Positions 34,369 to 42,758 of a stretch of DNA of 64,000 nucleotides are shown piece after piece. Below the pieces are notes generated by a model. That model searched no databases. It saw only the letters and a list, made by a program, of their open reading frames with translations, and was not told the DNA's origin. Each line of letters begins with the position of its first letter. The first letter of the stretch is position 1. Source of the DNA: DASZQY01 sp963843565 (GTDB lineage: Bacteria > Pseudomonadota > Alphaproteobacteria > Rhizobiales > Kaistiaceae); NCBI GenBank assembly GCA_963843565.1, contig CAWJKY010000003.1, positions 62,001-126,000 of the forward strand. The letters are read 5' to 3'. A program made the position numbers and the translations under genes.

Positions 34369-34785
34369 ATTAACCAGATTCTCTTGATCCTGCATCTGTT
34401 CGGGTTCGGGGCCGCGGTGGCGGCGTCGATCGCCGGCCCCATCGTGCTGATGCTCATGCGCGCCGCGCCCGGCGACGCGCCCGTGCTCGCCAAGCTGCCG
34501 CCGCGCTTTGCCCGGGTCGGCCAGGTCGGGTTGGGCCTTCTTTGGCTGACCGGCATCATCATGGTGTGGTCGAAGTTCGGTGGTCCCGGCGGCCTGCCGA
34601 TCCTGTTCTGGTGGAAGCTCGCCTGCGTCGTTCTGGTCACGATCACCGTCGCCATGCTCGGCATCACGGTCCGCCGGGTCCAGGGCGGCGACCAGGCCGC
34701 CGCGGCGCGGCTGCCCATGTGGGGGGCGGCGAGTGGCGGGCTGTTGGTGCTGATCGTCATCCTTGCGGTCTACGCGTTCGACTGA
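34369..34785 (+). CDS. small membrane protein, probable ATT start
   Basis: A 138-residue protein with four hydrophobic helices (about 2-22, 48-67, 77-95 and 117-136). No ATG, GTG or TTG is in frame near its beginning; ATT at 34369 follows GAGGGGAGG (34355-34363) at the right distance and starts INQILLILHLFGFGAA. An ATG at 34300 lies inside non-conserved sequence. Function unknown; resembles small inner-membrane proteins of unknown role. Convergent pattern with BA14K on the other side. Confidence 0.6.
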   Translation: MNQILLILHLFGFGAAVAASIAGPIVLMLMRAAPGDAPVLAKLPPRFARVGQVGLGLLWLTGIIMVWSKFGGPGGLPILFWWKLACVVLVTITVAMLGITVRRVQGGDQAAAARLPMWGAASGGLLVLIVILAVYAFD

Positions 34786-34825
34786 ACTGGTCAGTCAGGT
34801 TGACCCATTCCGTCTGCCGGGTGGC

Positions 34826-34855
34826 TTGCCGTCCCCGGGCCGGTTCAGGTACAAG
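34826..34855 (+). promoter_or_regulatory. leu leader promoter
   Basis: TTGCCG (34826-34831), 18 bases, TACAAG (34850-34855), then the leader ATG six bases later. The string TTCAGGTACAAGCGT at 34844-34858 recurs exactly in the promoter of the GT2 gene at 43762-43776. The spacing suggests leaderless translation. Confidence 0.55.
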
Positions 34856-34861
34856 CGTGCC

Positions 34862-34969
34862 ATGACCACGCGCTCCGCCAGCTCCTGCGGCGACCCTGCG
34901 GCCCCCTGCCGCGGGAAGGGTGCGTCCGTCCTCTCGCTTCTTCTCGGCCTGCTCCTTAGGCGCCCCTGA
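34862..34969 (+). CDS. leu leader peptide
   Basis: A 35-residue frame starting MTTRSASSCG. Its last 14 residues contain seven leucines (VLSLLLGLLLRRP). The stop lies 108 bases before leuA. Leucine-rich leader peptides directly upstream of leuA are the hallmark of attenuation, in which leucyl-tRNA level sets whether transcription continues. Possible hairpins follow (CCCCTGAG at 34963 and TTCAGGGG at 35000), but no U-rich intrinsic terminator is visible. Confidence 0.85.
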   Translation: MTTRSASSCGDPAAPCRGKGASVLSLLLGLLLRRP

Positions 34970-35077
34970 GCGTCGGCTGCCCCTTTGGCGGGCGGGCATT
35001 CAGGGGATGGAACGCAAACCAGCGCTCAAGGCAACGCCCCGCAGACTGGGCACGAACTCCCGAGAAGGACTGATCCG

Positions 35078-36640
35078 ATGAATTCCGCACCGAAGGCGGC
35101 CTCCGAGAAGGACCGCGTCGTCATCTTCGACACCACCTTGCGCGACGGCGAGCAATCGCCGGGCGCCTCCATGACGCTGCCTGAGAAGATGCAGGTCGCC
35201 GAGCTCCTCGACGAGATGGGTGTCGACATCATCGAGGCCGGCTTCCCGATCGCCTCGCAGGGCGACTTCGAGAGCGTGCAGGAGATCGCACGGCACGCCG
35301 ACAAGGCGGTGATCGCGGGCCTGGCGCGCGCCATACCCGCCGACATCGCCCGCGCCGGTGAGGCGGTAAAGCCGGCGCGGCGCCCGCGCATTCACACCTT
35401 CGTGTCGACCTCACCCGTGCACCTGGCGCACCAGATGCACAAGTCCGAGGAGCAGGTCCTCGAGATCGTTGCGGCCACGGTCACCCAGGCGCGCAATCTC
35501 GTCGAGGACGTCGAGTGGTCGGCCATGGACGCGACGCGCACGTCGGTGGAGTTTCTCTGCCGCTGCGTCGAGGCGGCGATCAAGGCGGGCGCGACGACGA
35601 TCAATCTGCCGGATACCGTCGGCTACACCGTTCCCGAAGAATACGCCGCCATGTTCCGAGCCGTGCGCGAGCGTGTGCCGAACGCCGACAAGGCGATCTT
35701 CTCGGTGCACTGCCACGATGATCTCGGTCTGGCGGTAGCCAACTCCCTCGCCGGTCTCGACGGGGGCGCGCGTCAGATCGAGTGCACCATCAACGGGCTC
35801 GGCGAGCGCGCCGGCAACGCAGCGCTCGAGGAGATCGTCATGGCGATCCGGACGCGTGGCGACGTGCTCCCGTACTTCACCAACGTCGACGCGACCATGC
35901 TGATGCGCGCATCGAAGCTGGTCTCGGCCGTGTCCGCCTTCCCGGTCCAGTACAACAAGGCGATCGTCGGCAAGAATGCCTTCGCCCACGAGTTGGGCAT
36001 CCATCAGGACGGTGTCCTGAAGCACGCCGAGACCTACGAGATCATGACGCCGGAGTCGGTCGGCGTTAAGGAGTCGTCGCTGGTCATGGGCAAGCACTCC
36101 GGCCGCCACGCTTTCCGCGAGAAACTCAAGGATCTCGGCTTCGAGCTCGGCGACAACGCCTTCGCGGACGCGTTCACCCGGTTCAAGGATCTCGCCGACC
36201 GCAAGAAGCACGTCTACGACGAAGATATCGAGGCGCTGGTCGAAGACTCCGCGGCGATCGCGGCCGAGTCGATCCGTATCGTGTCACTATCGATCGTCGC
36301 TGGCACCCAAGGGCCCCAGCGCGCCACGCTCGTGCTGGATGTGGACGGCCACGAGGTCACCAAGGAGACCACGGGCAACGGGCCGGTCGATGCGATCTTC
36401 AACGCAATTCGGGCGATTGTGCCGCACACGGCGAAGCTGTCGCTCTATCAGGTCAACGCCGTCACCGAGGGGACCGACGCACAGGCCGAGGTGTCTGTGC
36501 GCCTGGAGGAGGACGGCAAGACGGTCACCGGGCGGGGCGCCGACCCGGATACGCTGGTCGCTTCGGCCAAGGCCTACATCTCGGCGATCAACAAGCTCGC
36601 CGCCAAGCGCAAGCGCCTCCACGCCCAGGCGAGCGCCTGA
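35078..36640 (+). CDS. leuA: 2-isopropylmalate synthase
   Basis: A 520-residue LeuA: condenses 2-ketoisovalerate with acetyl-CoA, first step of leucine synthesis. TIM barrel begins VIFDTTLRDGEQSPGASM (metal Asp and catalytic Arg), continues with SVHCHDDLGLAVANSLAGLDGGARQIECTINGLGERAGNA (shown in part: HCHDDLGLAVAN and GLGERAGNA). The C-terminal 120 residues form the leucine-sensing regulatory domain. ATG 35078 with AAGGA at 35065. Controlled by the leucine-rich leader peptide upstream. Confidence 0.96.
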   Translation: MNSAPKAASEKDRVVIFDTTLRDGEQSPGASMTLPEKMQVAELLDEMGVDIIEAGFPIASQGDFESVQEIARHADKAVIAGLARAIPADIARAGEAVKPARRPRIHTFVSTSPVHLAHQMHKSEEQVLEIVAATVTQARNLVEDVEWSAMDATRTSVEFLCRCVEAAIKAGATTINLPDTVGYTVPEEYAAMFRAVRERVPNADKAIFSVHCHDDLGLAVANSLAGLDGGARQIECTINGLGERAGNAALEEIVMAIRTRGDVLPYFTNVDATMLMRASKLVSAVSAFPVQYNKAIVGKNAFAHELGIHQDGVLKHAETYEIMTPESVGVKESSLVMGKHSGRHAFREKLKDLGFELGDNAFADAFTRFKDLADRKKHVYDEDIEALVEDSAAIAAESIRIVSLSIVAGTQGPQRATLVLDVDGHEVTKETTGNGPVDAIFNAIRAIVPHTAKLSLYQVNAVTEGTDAQAEVSVRLEEDGKTVTGRGADPDTLVASAKAYISAINKLAAKRKRLHAQASA

Positions 36641-36657
36641 GGCCCGACAGACACGAC

Positions 36658-36684
36658 GAGGGCGCGGCGGCCGGCCGCGCCCTC
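36658..36684. terminator. convergent hairpin between leuA and mscS
   Basis: Arms GAGGGCGCGGC (36658-36668) and GCCGCGCCCTC (36674-36684) between two convergent genes; could end both transcripts. Confidence 0.65.
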
Positions 36685-36692
36685 AATCATGT

Positions 36693-37559
36693 TCAGGCGG
36701 CCTCGGCCGGCGGCGGCGGCGCGCTGTCCTTGGCCATGTGGATGACCCGCTGCGGGAAGGGGATGCCGATGCCGTTGGCCTCGAGGCGCCGTTTGGCCTC
36801 TTCCAGAAGCGCGCGCTGGGTCGCCCAGAAATCGCTGGTGCCGATCCACACGCGATAACGCAGCACCACGGAGCTGTCGCCGAGGTCGTCGACGAAGACG
36901 TCCGGCTCGGGGAACGGCTTGACGCGGCTGTCGGAGCGGGCGAGCTCGAGGAGCAGCTGCTTGGCCTTGGGGATGTCGGCCGTGTAGTCGATGCCGATGG
37001 CGAGGTTGGTGAGCCGGGTCGGGTTGCGCGTGTAGTTGAAGATCGGCGTGTTCCAGAGCTGCGAGTTGGGCACGAAGCGGTAGATGCCGTCGTAGGTGTC
37101 GACCTCGGTCGAGAAGAGGCCGACTTCCTTGACCGTGCCGGCGGCCACGCCCGCGTCGATGTAGTCGCCGGCCCGGAAGGGCCGCAGCCACAAGAGCATG
37201 AACCCGGCGGCGATGTTCGACAGCGTGCCCTGCAGGGCGAGGCCGATGGCGAGGCCGGCGGCGCCGAGAACGGCGAGGATCGAGGTGGTCTGGACCCCGA
37301 TCTGGGCGAGCGCCACGACGCCGACGATGATCAGGATCCCGTAGCGCACCACCGCGGAGACCACCGGCGCCAGCATGTCATCGAGGCGCGACGACTTGAA
37401 GATGAACCGGCGCACCTGCTGGCTGGTGATGCGGGCCACGAAGTAGCCGGCCACCAGGATCAGGACCGCCGCGACCAGACGGGGCAGGAACTGGGTTGCC
37501 GAGGTCCAGACGAGCGTTGTCATAAGGCTGGCCTGCTCAGCGGCCGCGGTGACATCCAT
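36693..37559 (-). CDS. mscS: small-conductance mechanosensitive channel (MscS family)
   Basis: A 288-residue channel that opens on hypo-osmotic shock. Three N-terminal membrane helices; the pore helix is AVLGAAGLAIGLALQGTLSN (about 92-111), then the beta domain FMLLWLRPFRAGDYIDAG. Length and layout match E. coli MscS (286 residues). Convergent with leuA. Confidence 0.93.
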   Translation of the reverse strand: MDVTAAAEQASLMTTLVWTSATQFLPRLVAAVLILVAGYFVARITSQQVRRFIFKSSRLDDMLAPVVSAVVRYGILIIVGVVALAQIGVQTTSILAVLGAAGLAIGLALQGTLSNIAAGFMLLWLRPFRAGDYIDAGVAAGTVKEVGLFSTEVDTYDGIYRFVPNSQLWNTPIFNYTRNPTRLTNLAIGIDYTADIPKAKQLLLELARSDSRVKPFPEPDVFVDDLGDSSVVLRYRVWIGTSDFWATQRALLEEAKRRLEANGIGIPFPQRVIHMAKDSAPPPPAEAA

Positions 37560-37712
37560 GGCAAAACCTCCTCAAAGCGTGGTGCCGGCAGGACCGCCGG
37601 TTGATGGGCTTCATACAAGTCTGGGGCGCCGAGACAACCTTCCGTTAGCCTGCTGAATCGGGCTGCATTTTCGGTGCTCGCCTTCGCCGGTTGTGGGTGC
37701 TACTGGGAAAAC

Positions 37713-38405
37713 ATGGACAAGCGGGCTCCCCTGACGGTCAACGACCTGGCGACGGCGCTCAACAAGAGCGTCGTTTTCAACGGCCTCGACGAGGCCGAGC
37801 TGCGCCGTCTGGCCGGCATCTGCCGCGAGGTGACGCTGGCCCCGGGCGCGGTCCTGTTTGACCAAGGCGCCGAGTTGGATGGCCTCTACATCGTCGTGGC
37901 GGGGATCGTGCGCATCTACCTGACCGCCGACGACGGCCGCGAGGTGACCATCAGCCTGCTCGAGGACGGCGAGATGATCGGCGAGATCGCCCTCATCGAC
38001 GGCCTGCCGCGCAGCGCCGGGGCCGCCGCGCTGACCGAGACGCGGCTGGTCTTCCTGCCGCATGGCGCCTTCTGCGCGGCCCTCGACACCTCGCCGGCGC
38101 TGTCCCGGCAGGTGATGCTGATGCTGTGCGAGCGGTTGCGCTCCGCCGACGAGCAGCTCGGCCAGGTCATCTTCCACGACCTCCGCCACCGGCTGCTGGT
38201 GCTGCTGCGCCAGATCGCGGTCCTGCATGGGCGGGTCGAGCGCGACGTCTCGTTCGTGGAGATGGACCTCACCCAGGGCAATCTCGCCCAGATGCTGGGG
38301 GCGAGCCGCGAGGCGGTCAACAAGCAGCTCCGCTCGCTCGCCAAGGAAGGGCGGATCGCCGTTTCCGGCCACCAGATCCAGGTGTTCCGCCAGCCGCGGG
38401 TCTGA
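37713..38405 (+). CDS. Crp/Fnr-family regulator
   Basis: A 230-residue transcription factor. Residues about 20-130 are a cyclic-nucleotide-binding-type sensor domain (GLYIVVAGIVRIYLTADDGREV and GEMIGEIALIDGLPRSAGAAAL); residues about 150-225 are a Crp-type winged helix: LTQGNLAQMLGASREAVNKQLRSLAKEGRI, shown in part. No cysteine cluster, so it is not FNR-type. Start ATG 37713. Its last 70 bases are repeated almost exactly at 40150-40223 past the islet. Confidence 0.9.
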   Translation: MDKRAPLTVNDLATALNKSVVFNGLDEAELRRLAGICREVTLAPGAVLFDQGAELDGLYIVVAGIVRIYLTADDGREVTISLLEDGEMIGEIALIDGLPRSAGAAALTETRLVFLPHGAFCAALDTSPALSRQVMLMLCERLRSADEQLGQVIFHDLRHRLLVLLRQIAVLHGRVERDVSFVEMDLTQGNLAQMLGASREAVNKQLRSLAKEGRIAVSGHQIQVFRQPRV

Positions 38406-38409
38406 GGCG
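38336..38409. repeat. 74-bp direct repeat, copy 1 (crp 3' end)
   Basis: Matches 40150-40223 at 73 of 74 bases (a T/C difference at the 28th base). It holds the last 23 codons and stop of the Crp-type gene and ends in GAGGCG. The intervening 1.74 kb is the islet. Near-identity implies a recent event. Confidence 0.95.
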
Positions 38410-40149
38410 AGCATACCAGCTAGACGCGCGCAAAGGTTGTATTCGGCGCATAACCTGCTACGCTGCGGAACTCAGTGGCTCAGGTGTGAGCCTGCTTTCG
38501 CAAGAACTCGCGCAAAAGGACTTCGAGGCTCTGGTGGTTGCGGCGCTCGCGCGCGCGGCTCCGGTGCCACTTGTTGGCGGCCGCCCTGACGATCTTTTCA
38601 TAACATGATGGTTCGCCGTAGGAGAAACCAATGGTTTGCAATTGTGGTTCGGAGGCGGCGGGACGGGACGGTCCGGTCGACTTCCAATATGCGGTCAAGA
38701 TCGTCTGCGGGCTCCTGGCGGAGTCGAAGGACAATTCCCTGCCCGCTGGGCAATATTTCACGAAGACCAACGTGCACAACTTCTCCCGCTGCGACGCCGT
38801 CACCTTTCGCTGGAAGGTAGCTGTCGGGCTTCCTCACCTCCAGGTTGGCCCGATCTCGGACTTCGCCGACGCCACGCTTGGACCTGACGAGGCGCTTGAG
38901 ATTGACTGCGCCGACGCGCTCAAGCTCCTCGGTCGTGGCGCCAAGGCCGATCACTTTGAGGGTTGGTTGGTGATTGAAGGCCCGAGCGAGCTGGATGTGG
39001 TCGCTGTTTACGGAAGTACGCAGTCTCCAGGCGGACAAATAGCAACATTTGCGACAGAGAGGGTTCAGCCTCGTTGTCTCCCCAGTTGCGGCAATTTCGA
39101 TCTGGACATCAGCACCGGTGTCTCAGCCTGGGAATTCAAGGGCCCTGGCGCAAATGACTTTAGCCCCGCGACACTCAGTCAACCCGTCGGATCATGGGCC
39201 GTCCCTCCGGCCGGGTCGCTTTGGATTGTCCCGGGCAGCCTGCAGGCCGAAGGTGACTACACATACCGCCTTCGTTTCAAGCTCTGCAGCGGCTTCAAGG
39301 CACCGAAGCTCGATCTCATGCTGTTGGCGGACTATTTCGCCAACGTCTTTCTCAATGGCCACCAGATGCAGCCACACGGCTCAGCCAGCAGCCCGATGTT
39401 TGGCGCCCCGACGAACTTTGCGGCGGCGACTCATTTTAAGGCGGGTTTGAACGAACTAACGATTGTTGTGACCAATACAGAGAAGGCTAGTCCCGTTGGT
39501 CTCGCGGTTCACGGCTCGATTGAGGTGGCAAACGGTCTATGCAAAGGCGAGCCAATGCCGCTTCTTCCGTGTCCGGGTGTCTGTTATCGCCTCTACACAA
39601 GGGAATTTTGGCGCAATGAGTTTCTGCAAATATATGTAGACATATTGGCGCGCGCTGAGGAGTTCTCGTGCAACGGTGCGGAGAACGGAATTACCAATGG
39701 CCGGCGCCGCGCTGAACAATTGGAAGTATTGTTGTCCGGGTCGATTTCGCCTGGAACGTCGATCGAATATCGCGTATTCACGCGAAACTTGGTCACGTCG
39801 CTGATCGGATGGAGCAATTGGACCACGGGCGGGTTTTGCGGGGTGACTGGCGCGAACCATCCAATAACCGCGATTGAAATGAGGCTGATAAATGCACCGG
39901 TCAATTGTCATATTCGCTACCGCGTGTGTACTCGCCCGCGACTGCTGGCGGGTGATCCAAACACGACTTGGTCTCAGGATTACTACGACGGTGCTACGGC
40001 CGGGACGACTGCCGCCGTCGGATATCTCAAGCGTTTCCCCCCAATAGTTGCCTTGATTGCGGAAATCGTGTGAATGCGGGACGTTCGGTCCAGACTTTGG
40101 GATAGAGGTCGGTTTCGTGAGGCCGAGGAATGACCTTGGCGCGGCCATA
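38410..40149. mobile_element. lower-GC genomic islet between direct repeats
   Basis: A 1740-bp segment flanked by 74-bp direct repeats of the crp 3' end, one gene from tRNA-Lys. Base composition is visibly lower in GC, most clearly at 39540-39930, and codon choice differs from neighbours. It carries a single gene and no integrase, transposase or terminal inverted repeats that I can see. Copy 2 continues directly toward the tRNA. Either insertion at the crp 3' end with restoration of the gene, or duplication followed by replacement, would explain the structure. Confidence 0.75.
38631..40073 (+). CDS. islet protein, multi-domain, with ChW-like C-terminus
   Basis: A 480-residue protein without signal peptide or membrane helix. 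Three parts can be seen: about 17-145, a beta-rich domain (QYAVKIVCGLL, NVHNFSRCDAVTFRWKVAVG, TLGPDEALEIDCADAL) like that of stand-alone hypothetical proteins; about 150-305, a jelly-roll-like domain (RLRFKLCSGFKAPKLDLM, VFLNGHQMQPHG) resembling galactose-binding modules; and 361-435, a repeat with IEYRVFTRN, IGWSNWTTGGFCGVTGANH and PITAIEMRL that matches the clostridial hydrophobic-W (ChW) pattern. TAGGAG precedes ATG 38631. Twelve or so cysteines. Role unknown; ligand binding is inferred. Confidence 0.6.
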   Translation: MVCNCGSEAAGRDGPVDFQYAVKIVCGLLAESKDNSLPAGQYFTKTNVHNFSRCDAVTFRWKVAVGLPHLQVGPISDFADATLGPDEALEIDCADALKLLGRGAKADHFEGWLVIEGPSELDVVAVYGSTQSPGGQIATFATERVQPRCLPSCGNFDLDISTGVSAWEFKGPGANDFSPATLSQPVGSWAVPPAGSLWIVPGSLQAEGDYTYRLRFKLCSGFKAPKLDLMLLADYFANVFLNGHQMQPHGSASSPMFGAPTNFAAATHFKAGLNELTIVVTNTEKASPVGLAVHGSIEVANGLCKGEPMPLLPCPGVCYRLYTREFWRNEFLQIYVDILARAEEFSCNGAENGITNGRRRAEQLEVLLSGSISPGTSIEYRVFTRNLVTSLIGWSNWTTGGFCGVTGANHPITAIEMRLINAPVNCHIRYRVCTRPRLLAGDPNTTWSQDYYDGATAGTTAAVGYLKRFPPIVALIAEIV

Positions 40150-40223
40150 GCTCGCCAAGGAAGGGCGGATCGCCGTCTCCGGCCACCAGATCCAGGTGTT
40201 CCGCCAGCCGCGGGTCTGAGGCG
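40150..40223. repeat. 74-bp direct repeat, copy 2
   Basis: Second copy of the crp 3' end (73 of 74 bases as 38336-38409), including its last codons and stop. It lies 68 bases before tRNA-Lys. As a gene it has no start; it is a scar or attachment-like site. Confidence 0.95.
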
Positions 40224-40291
40224 GCAAGCGTAACTGGACAGGGGCGGGGGGCTTTGCTATTGCCACCGCCGGCCCCACATGGGGTTCAGGC

Positions 40292-40367
<76 letters not shown>

Positions 40368-40392
40368 AACTTCCCGCCGGCCGTCTGGCTGA

Positions 40393-41916
40393 TCAGCCGG
40401 GAGGCGCTGGCGGCACAATTCCGATGACGAATGGCGGCGACTGTCGCTCCCTGCCGAGGAAGCTGGAGCGCACGCGAAGCGTGACCTGCCGCACGCCCGA
40501 TCGCGTCGCGACGGCGGCATCGATCGTCTGGAGGCAGGGTTCATCTGTGGCGACGCAGACGATTGCGAAGCCCGCGGTCTCGAGGTCGGACGGCCTCGGA
40601 TTCGGGATCAGCAGCGGTCGGTCGGCGGCGTAGAAGACGAGCCCATCGGGTATGTCCGGCGACCCCGTAACATAGCGCAGCGGCTGCTTGGTGGCTGCGT
40701 GCCATGCATCCTCCACCGCCGGCGCGAGCGCCTCCACAAAGGTCCAAGGCTCCTGGCCGTATTGCCGGTCGAGGGCGAGGGCGATGAGCGGCGAGGCAGC
40801 CAGTGCGGCGCACCAGAATGCGATCGCCGATGCGACAATCCACGCAGTCGTCCTTCGCGTCACTCGGAGCGACGGCGGGGCCAGGCAGACCACGGCGAGG
40901 AGGGACCACGCGGGAACCGTCCACACGTCGGTCGGCTTCTTGCCGAGAACGATGAGGATCGCTGTCGAAAGCACGATGGGCGCCGCCAGTGCGATCAGGC
41001 GCTGCCGTCGGCCGGCATCGCCGGGCAGGACGAGTTCGCGGAGCGCGGCCAGCCGTGGTCTGAGCACGAGAGCGTAGACGCCGCCGGTCAGCGCGAGATG
41101 CAGGACGACGCTGACCAGCAGAAGCCCCGCTTCGACAAGGGCAAGCCCGCGGGGAAGGTCGTGCAGGGCGTCGGCGTAGCCGAGGGGCGTATCCTGATGC
41201 GTCGACAGCCAGATGACGTGCGGCACCAGGCACAGCAACGCGACGGCGATCGAGATCCACGGCGCCGGCGATCTGAAGTACTTCCAGCGGTCGGGGTGCC
41301 AGAGCGCGGCCACCGCCAGACTCGGGATCAGAACGGCGGCATAGTACTTGGCGAGGATCGCGAGCGCCGTGGCAACGCCCGCCGCGGCCGCATACCCCCA
41401 ATGCCGCCTCTCGAAGCTTTGCAGGAAGAACAGGGTACTCAGCGCCCACCAGGGCATCTGCACGCTGTTTGCATTGTAGCGAAATGCCTGGAACGTGATG
41501 AAGACGTTCAGGCTTTGCAGCGCGATGGCGGCAAGCTGACGCTCGGGCGGCAAATACCGCCGTCCGATCAGCCAGAAGACCCCGAAGGTCGCGCCGATGT
41601 TGACGGCCGACAGAAGATTGAACGCCCAGTGCGTCGGCGGGAAGACCGCGAACCAGAAACCGGCGATCCACGACTCCAGCGGCGGGTGCTTGGCGTAGCT
41701 CCAGTCGAAGTGGGTCGACCAGGCGTAGGCTTCAGTCTCGTCGGGATGGACACCCAGCGGCGCGGTCGTGATCAGGGAATAGACGGTCCAGATCGCGACG
41801 AGCAGCGCGATGAACAGAGCGGCTGAAACGTTGGGCGTCAGTCTGATTGTGGCCCAGGCTGCCGCGGGCGACGCGCCCTTGTTCCGCTGCCGTGGGCTGC
41901 TCAGGTCGTTCGCCAT
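40393..41916 (-). CDS. GT39-type (ArnT-like) glycosyltransferase
   Basis: A 507-residue integral membrane protein with about ten helices in the N-terminal 390 residues. The first loop has PLGVHPDETEAYAWSTHFDW with the acidic pair DE seen in the GT-C/PMT superfamily, and KHPPLESWIAGF. Such enzymes take a sugar from a polyprenyl-phosphate carrier and add it to an acceptor in the periplasm, often lipid A. Third gene of an overlapping trio with a polyprenyl-phosphate GT2 and a YdjC-type deacetylase, in the order of the reactions. Start overlaps the deacetylase stop by one base. Confidence 0.85.
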   Translation of the reverse strand: MANDLSSPRQRNKGASPAAAWATIRLTPNVSAALFIALLVAIWTVYSLITTAPLGVHPDETEAYAWSTHFDWSYAKHPPLESWIAGFWFAVFPPTHWAFNLLSAVNIGATFGVFWLIGRRYLPPERQLAAIALQSLNVFITFQAFRYNANSVQMPWWALSTLFFLQSFERRHWGYAAAAGVATALAILAKYYAAVLIPSLAVAALWHPDRWKYFRSPAPWISIAVALLCLVPHVIWLSTHQDTPLGYADALHDLPRGLALVEAGLLLVSVVLHLALTGGVYALVLRPRLAALRELVLPGDAGRRQRLIALAAPIVLSTAILIVLGKKPTDVWTVPAWSLLAVVCLAPPSLRVTRRTTAWIVASAIAFWCAALAASPLIALALDRQYGQEPWTFVEALAPAVEDAWHAATKQPLRYVTGSPDIPDGLVFYAADRPLLIPNPRPSDLETAGFAIVCVATDEPCLQTIDAAVATRSGVRQVTLRVRSSFLGRERQSPPFVIGIVPPAPPG

Positions 41917-42758
41917 TACCAGGGAAAGCCCCCGGCGCCCGGATTGCGCGTCGGCCGCCAGATCAGCGCGGGAAGGTCAGGCAGCCCGGCGATCACGGCG
42001 TGTTCCTCCGGGCGGCGCCCGGCGATTTCGTCGCGCGGACCCAGCTCGTCGTCGGGCAGGCCCGGGTGGCACATGACCATCGGCCGGGGACCGGGCGCGA
42101 CCAGAAACCGGGCGAATTCGCTCTGATAAGGCACGGGTCCGAACGTGGAGAAGCCAGAGAAGCCTTCGTTGACGCTGAAGCCGGCGGCGCGCGCCCGGGC
42201 CGCGAAGCCGAGCGCGAGCCCTGCGGCGGTGGCGGCCTTGCGGGCCGCGCACCGGCGCCGGACGATGCGGTCGAGCCGGTCGGCCGGGTCGCGCAGCAAG
42301 GGCCCGCCGGAAGGAAAGCGCCGGGCCATCTCCTCGATCAGCGGGCCGCGCACATCCGGCAGAACGTGCGCGTGGTGATGGCCATCGACGAAGTCGGGAG
42401 GAAAGCCGGCGAACTCAACGAACCGATCGATCTGCCGGCCGATCTCCGCGGCGACCTCTGCGCGATCGAGGCCGCGGTGGAGCGCGCGGCCGACCAGTTC
42501 CCGGGCGCCGGGCAGTTCGCCGGCGGGGGCGAGGTGGGGCATGGGGCCGAGCGGCGCCCCGAAGGTGAGGTTGAGATGGAGCCCGACGGCGACCCGGTCG
42601 CGGAGCGCCACGATTGCGGCGGCCACCTGCGGCCAGTGGCGGGTGGTCACCATGGCGCTGGTGGCAGACAGGCGTCCCGCGTCGGCAAGCGCAACGATCC
42701 CGTCGGAGATCCCTCGCGTCAGGCCGTAATCGTCGGCGTTGAGGATGTAGGCCGTCAC
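41916..42758 (-). CDS. ChbG/HpnK (YdjC) family deacetylase
   Basis: A 280-residue carbohydrate deacetylase. Metal ligands are visible: LNADDYGLTRGISDG (Asp-Asp), VDGHHHAHVLPDVRG (His cluster) and VMCHPGLPDDEL. GTG 42758 overlaps the GT2 stop by four bases (GTGA). Family members remove N-acetyl groups from chitobiose, from hopanoid sugar or, in NaxD, from GalNAc on undecaprenyl phosphate. The neighbours favour the last type: deacetylation of a carrier-linked amino sugar before transfer. Confidence 0.85.
   Translation of the reverse strand: MTAYILNADDYGLTRGISDGIVALADAGRLSATSAMVTTRHWPQVAAAIVALRDRVAVGLHLNLTFGAPLGPMPHLAPAGELPGARELVGRALHRGLDRAEVAAEIGRQIDRFVEFAGFPPDFVDGHHHAHVLPDVRGPLIEEMARRFPSGGPLLRDPADRLDRIVRRRCAARKAATAAGLALGFAARARAAGFSVNEGFSGFSTFGPVPYQSEFARFLVAPGPRPMVMCHPGLPDDELGPRDEIAGRRPEEHAVIAGLPDLPALIWRPTRNPGAGGFPW

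Noticed and set aside
38410..38630. Integrase or recombination directionality gene in the islet
   Set aside because: No such frame found on either strand in the 220 bases before the islet gene.
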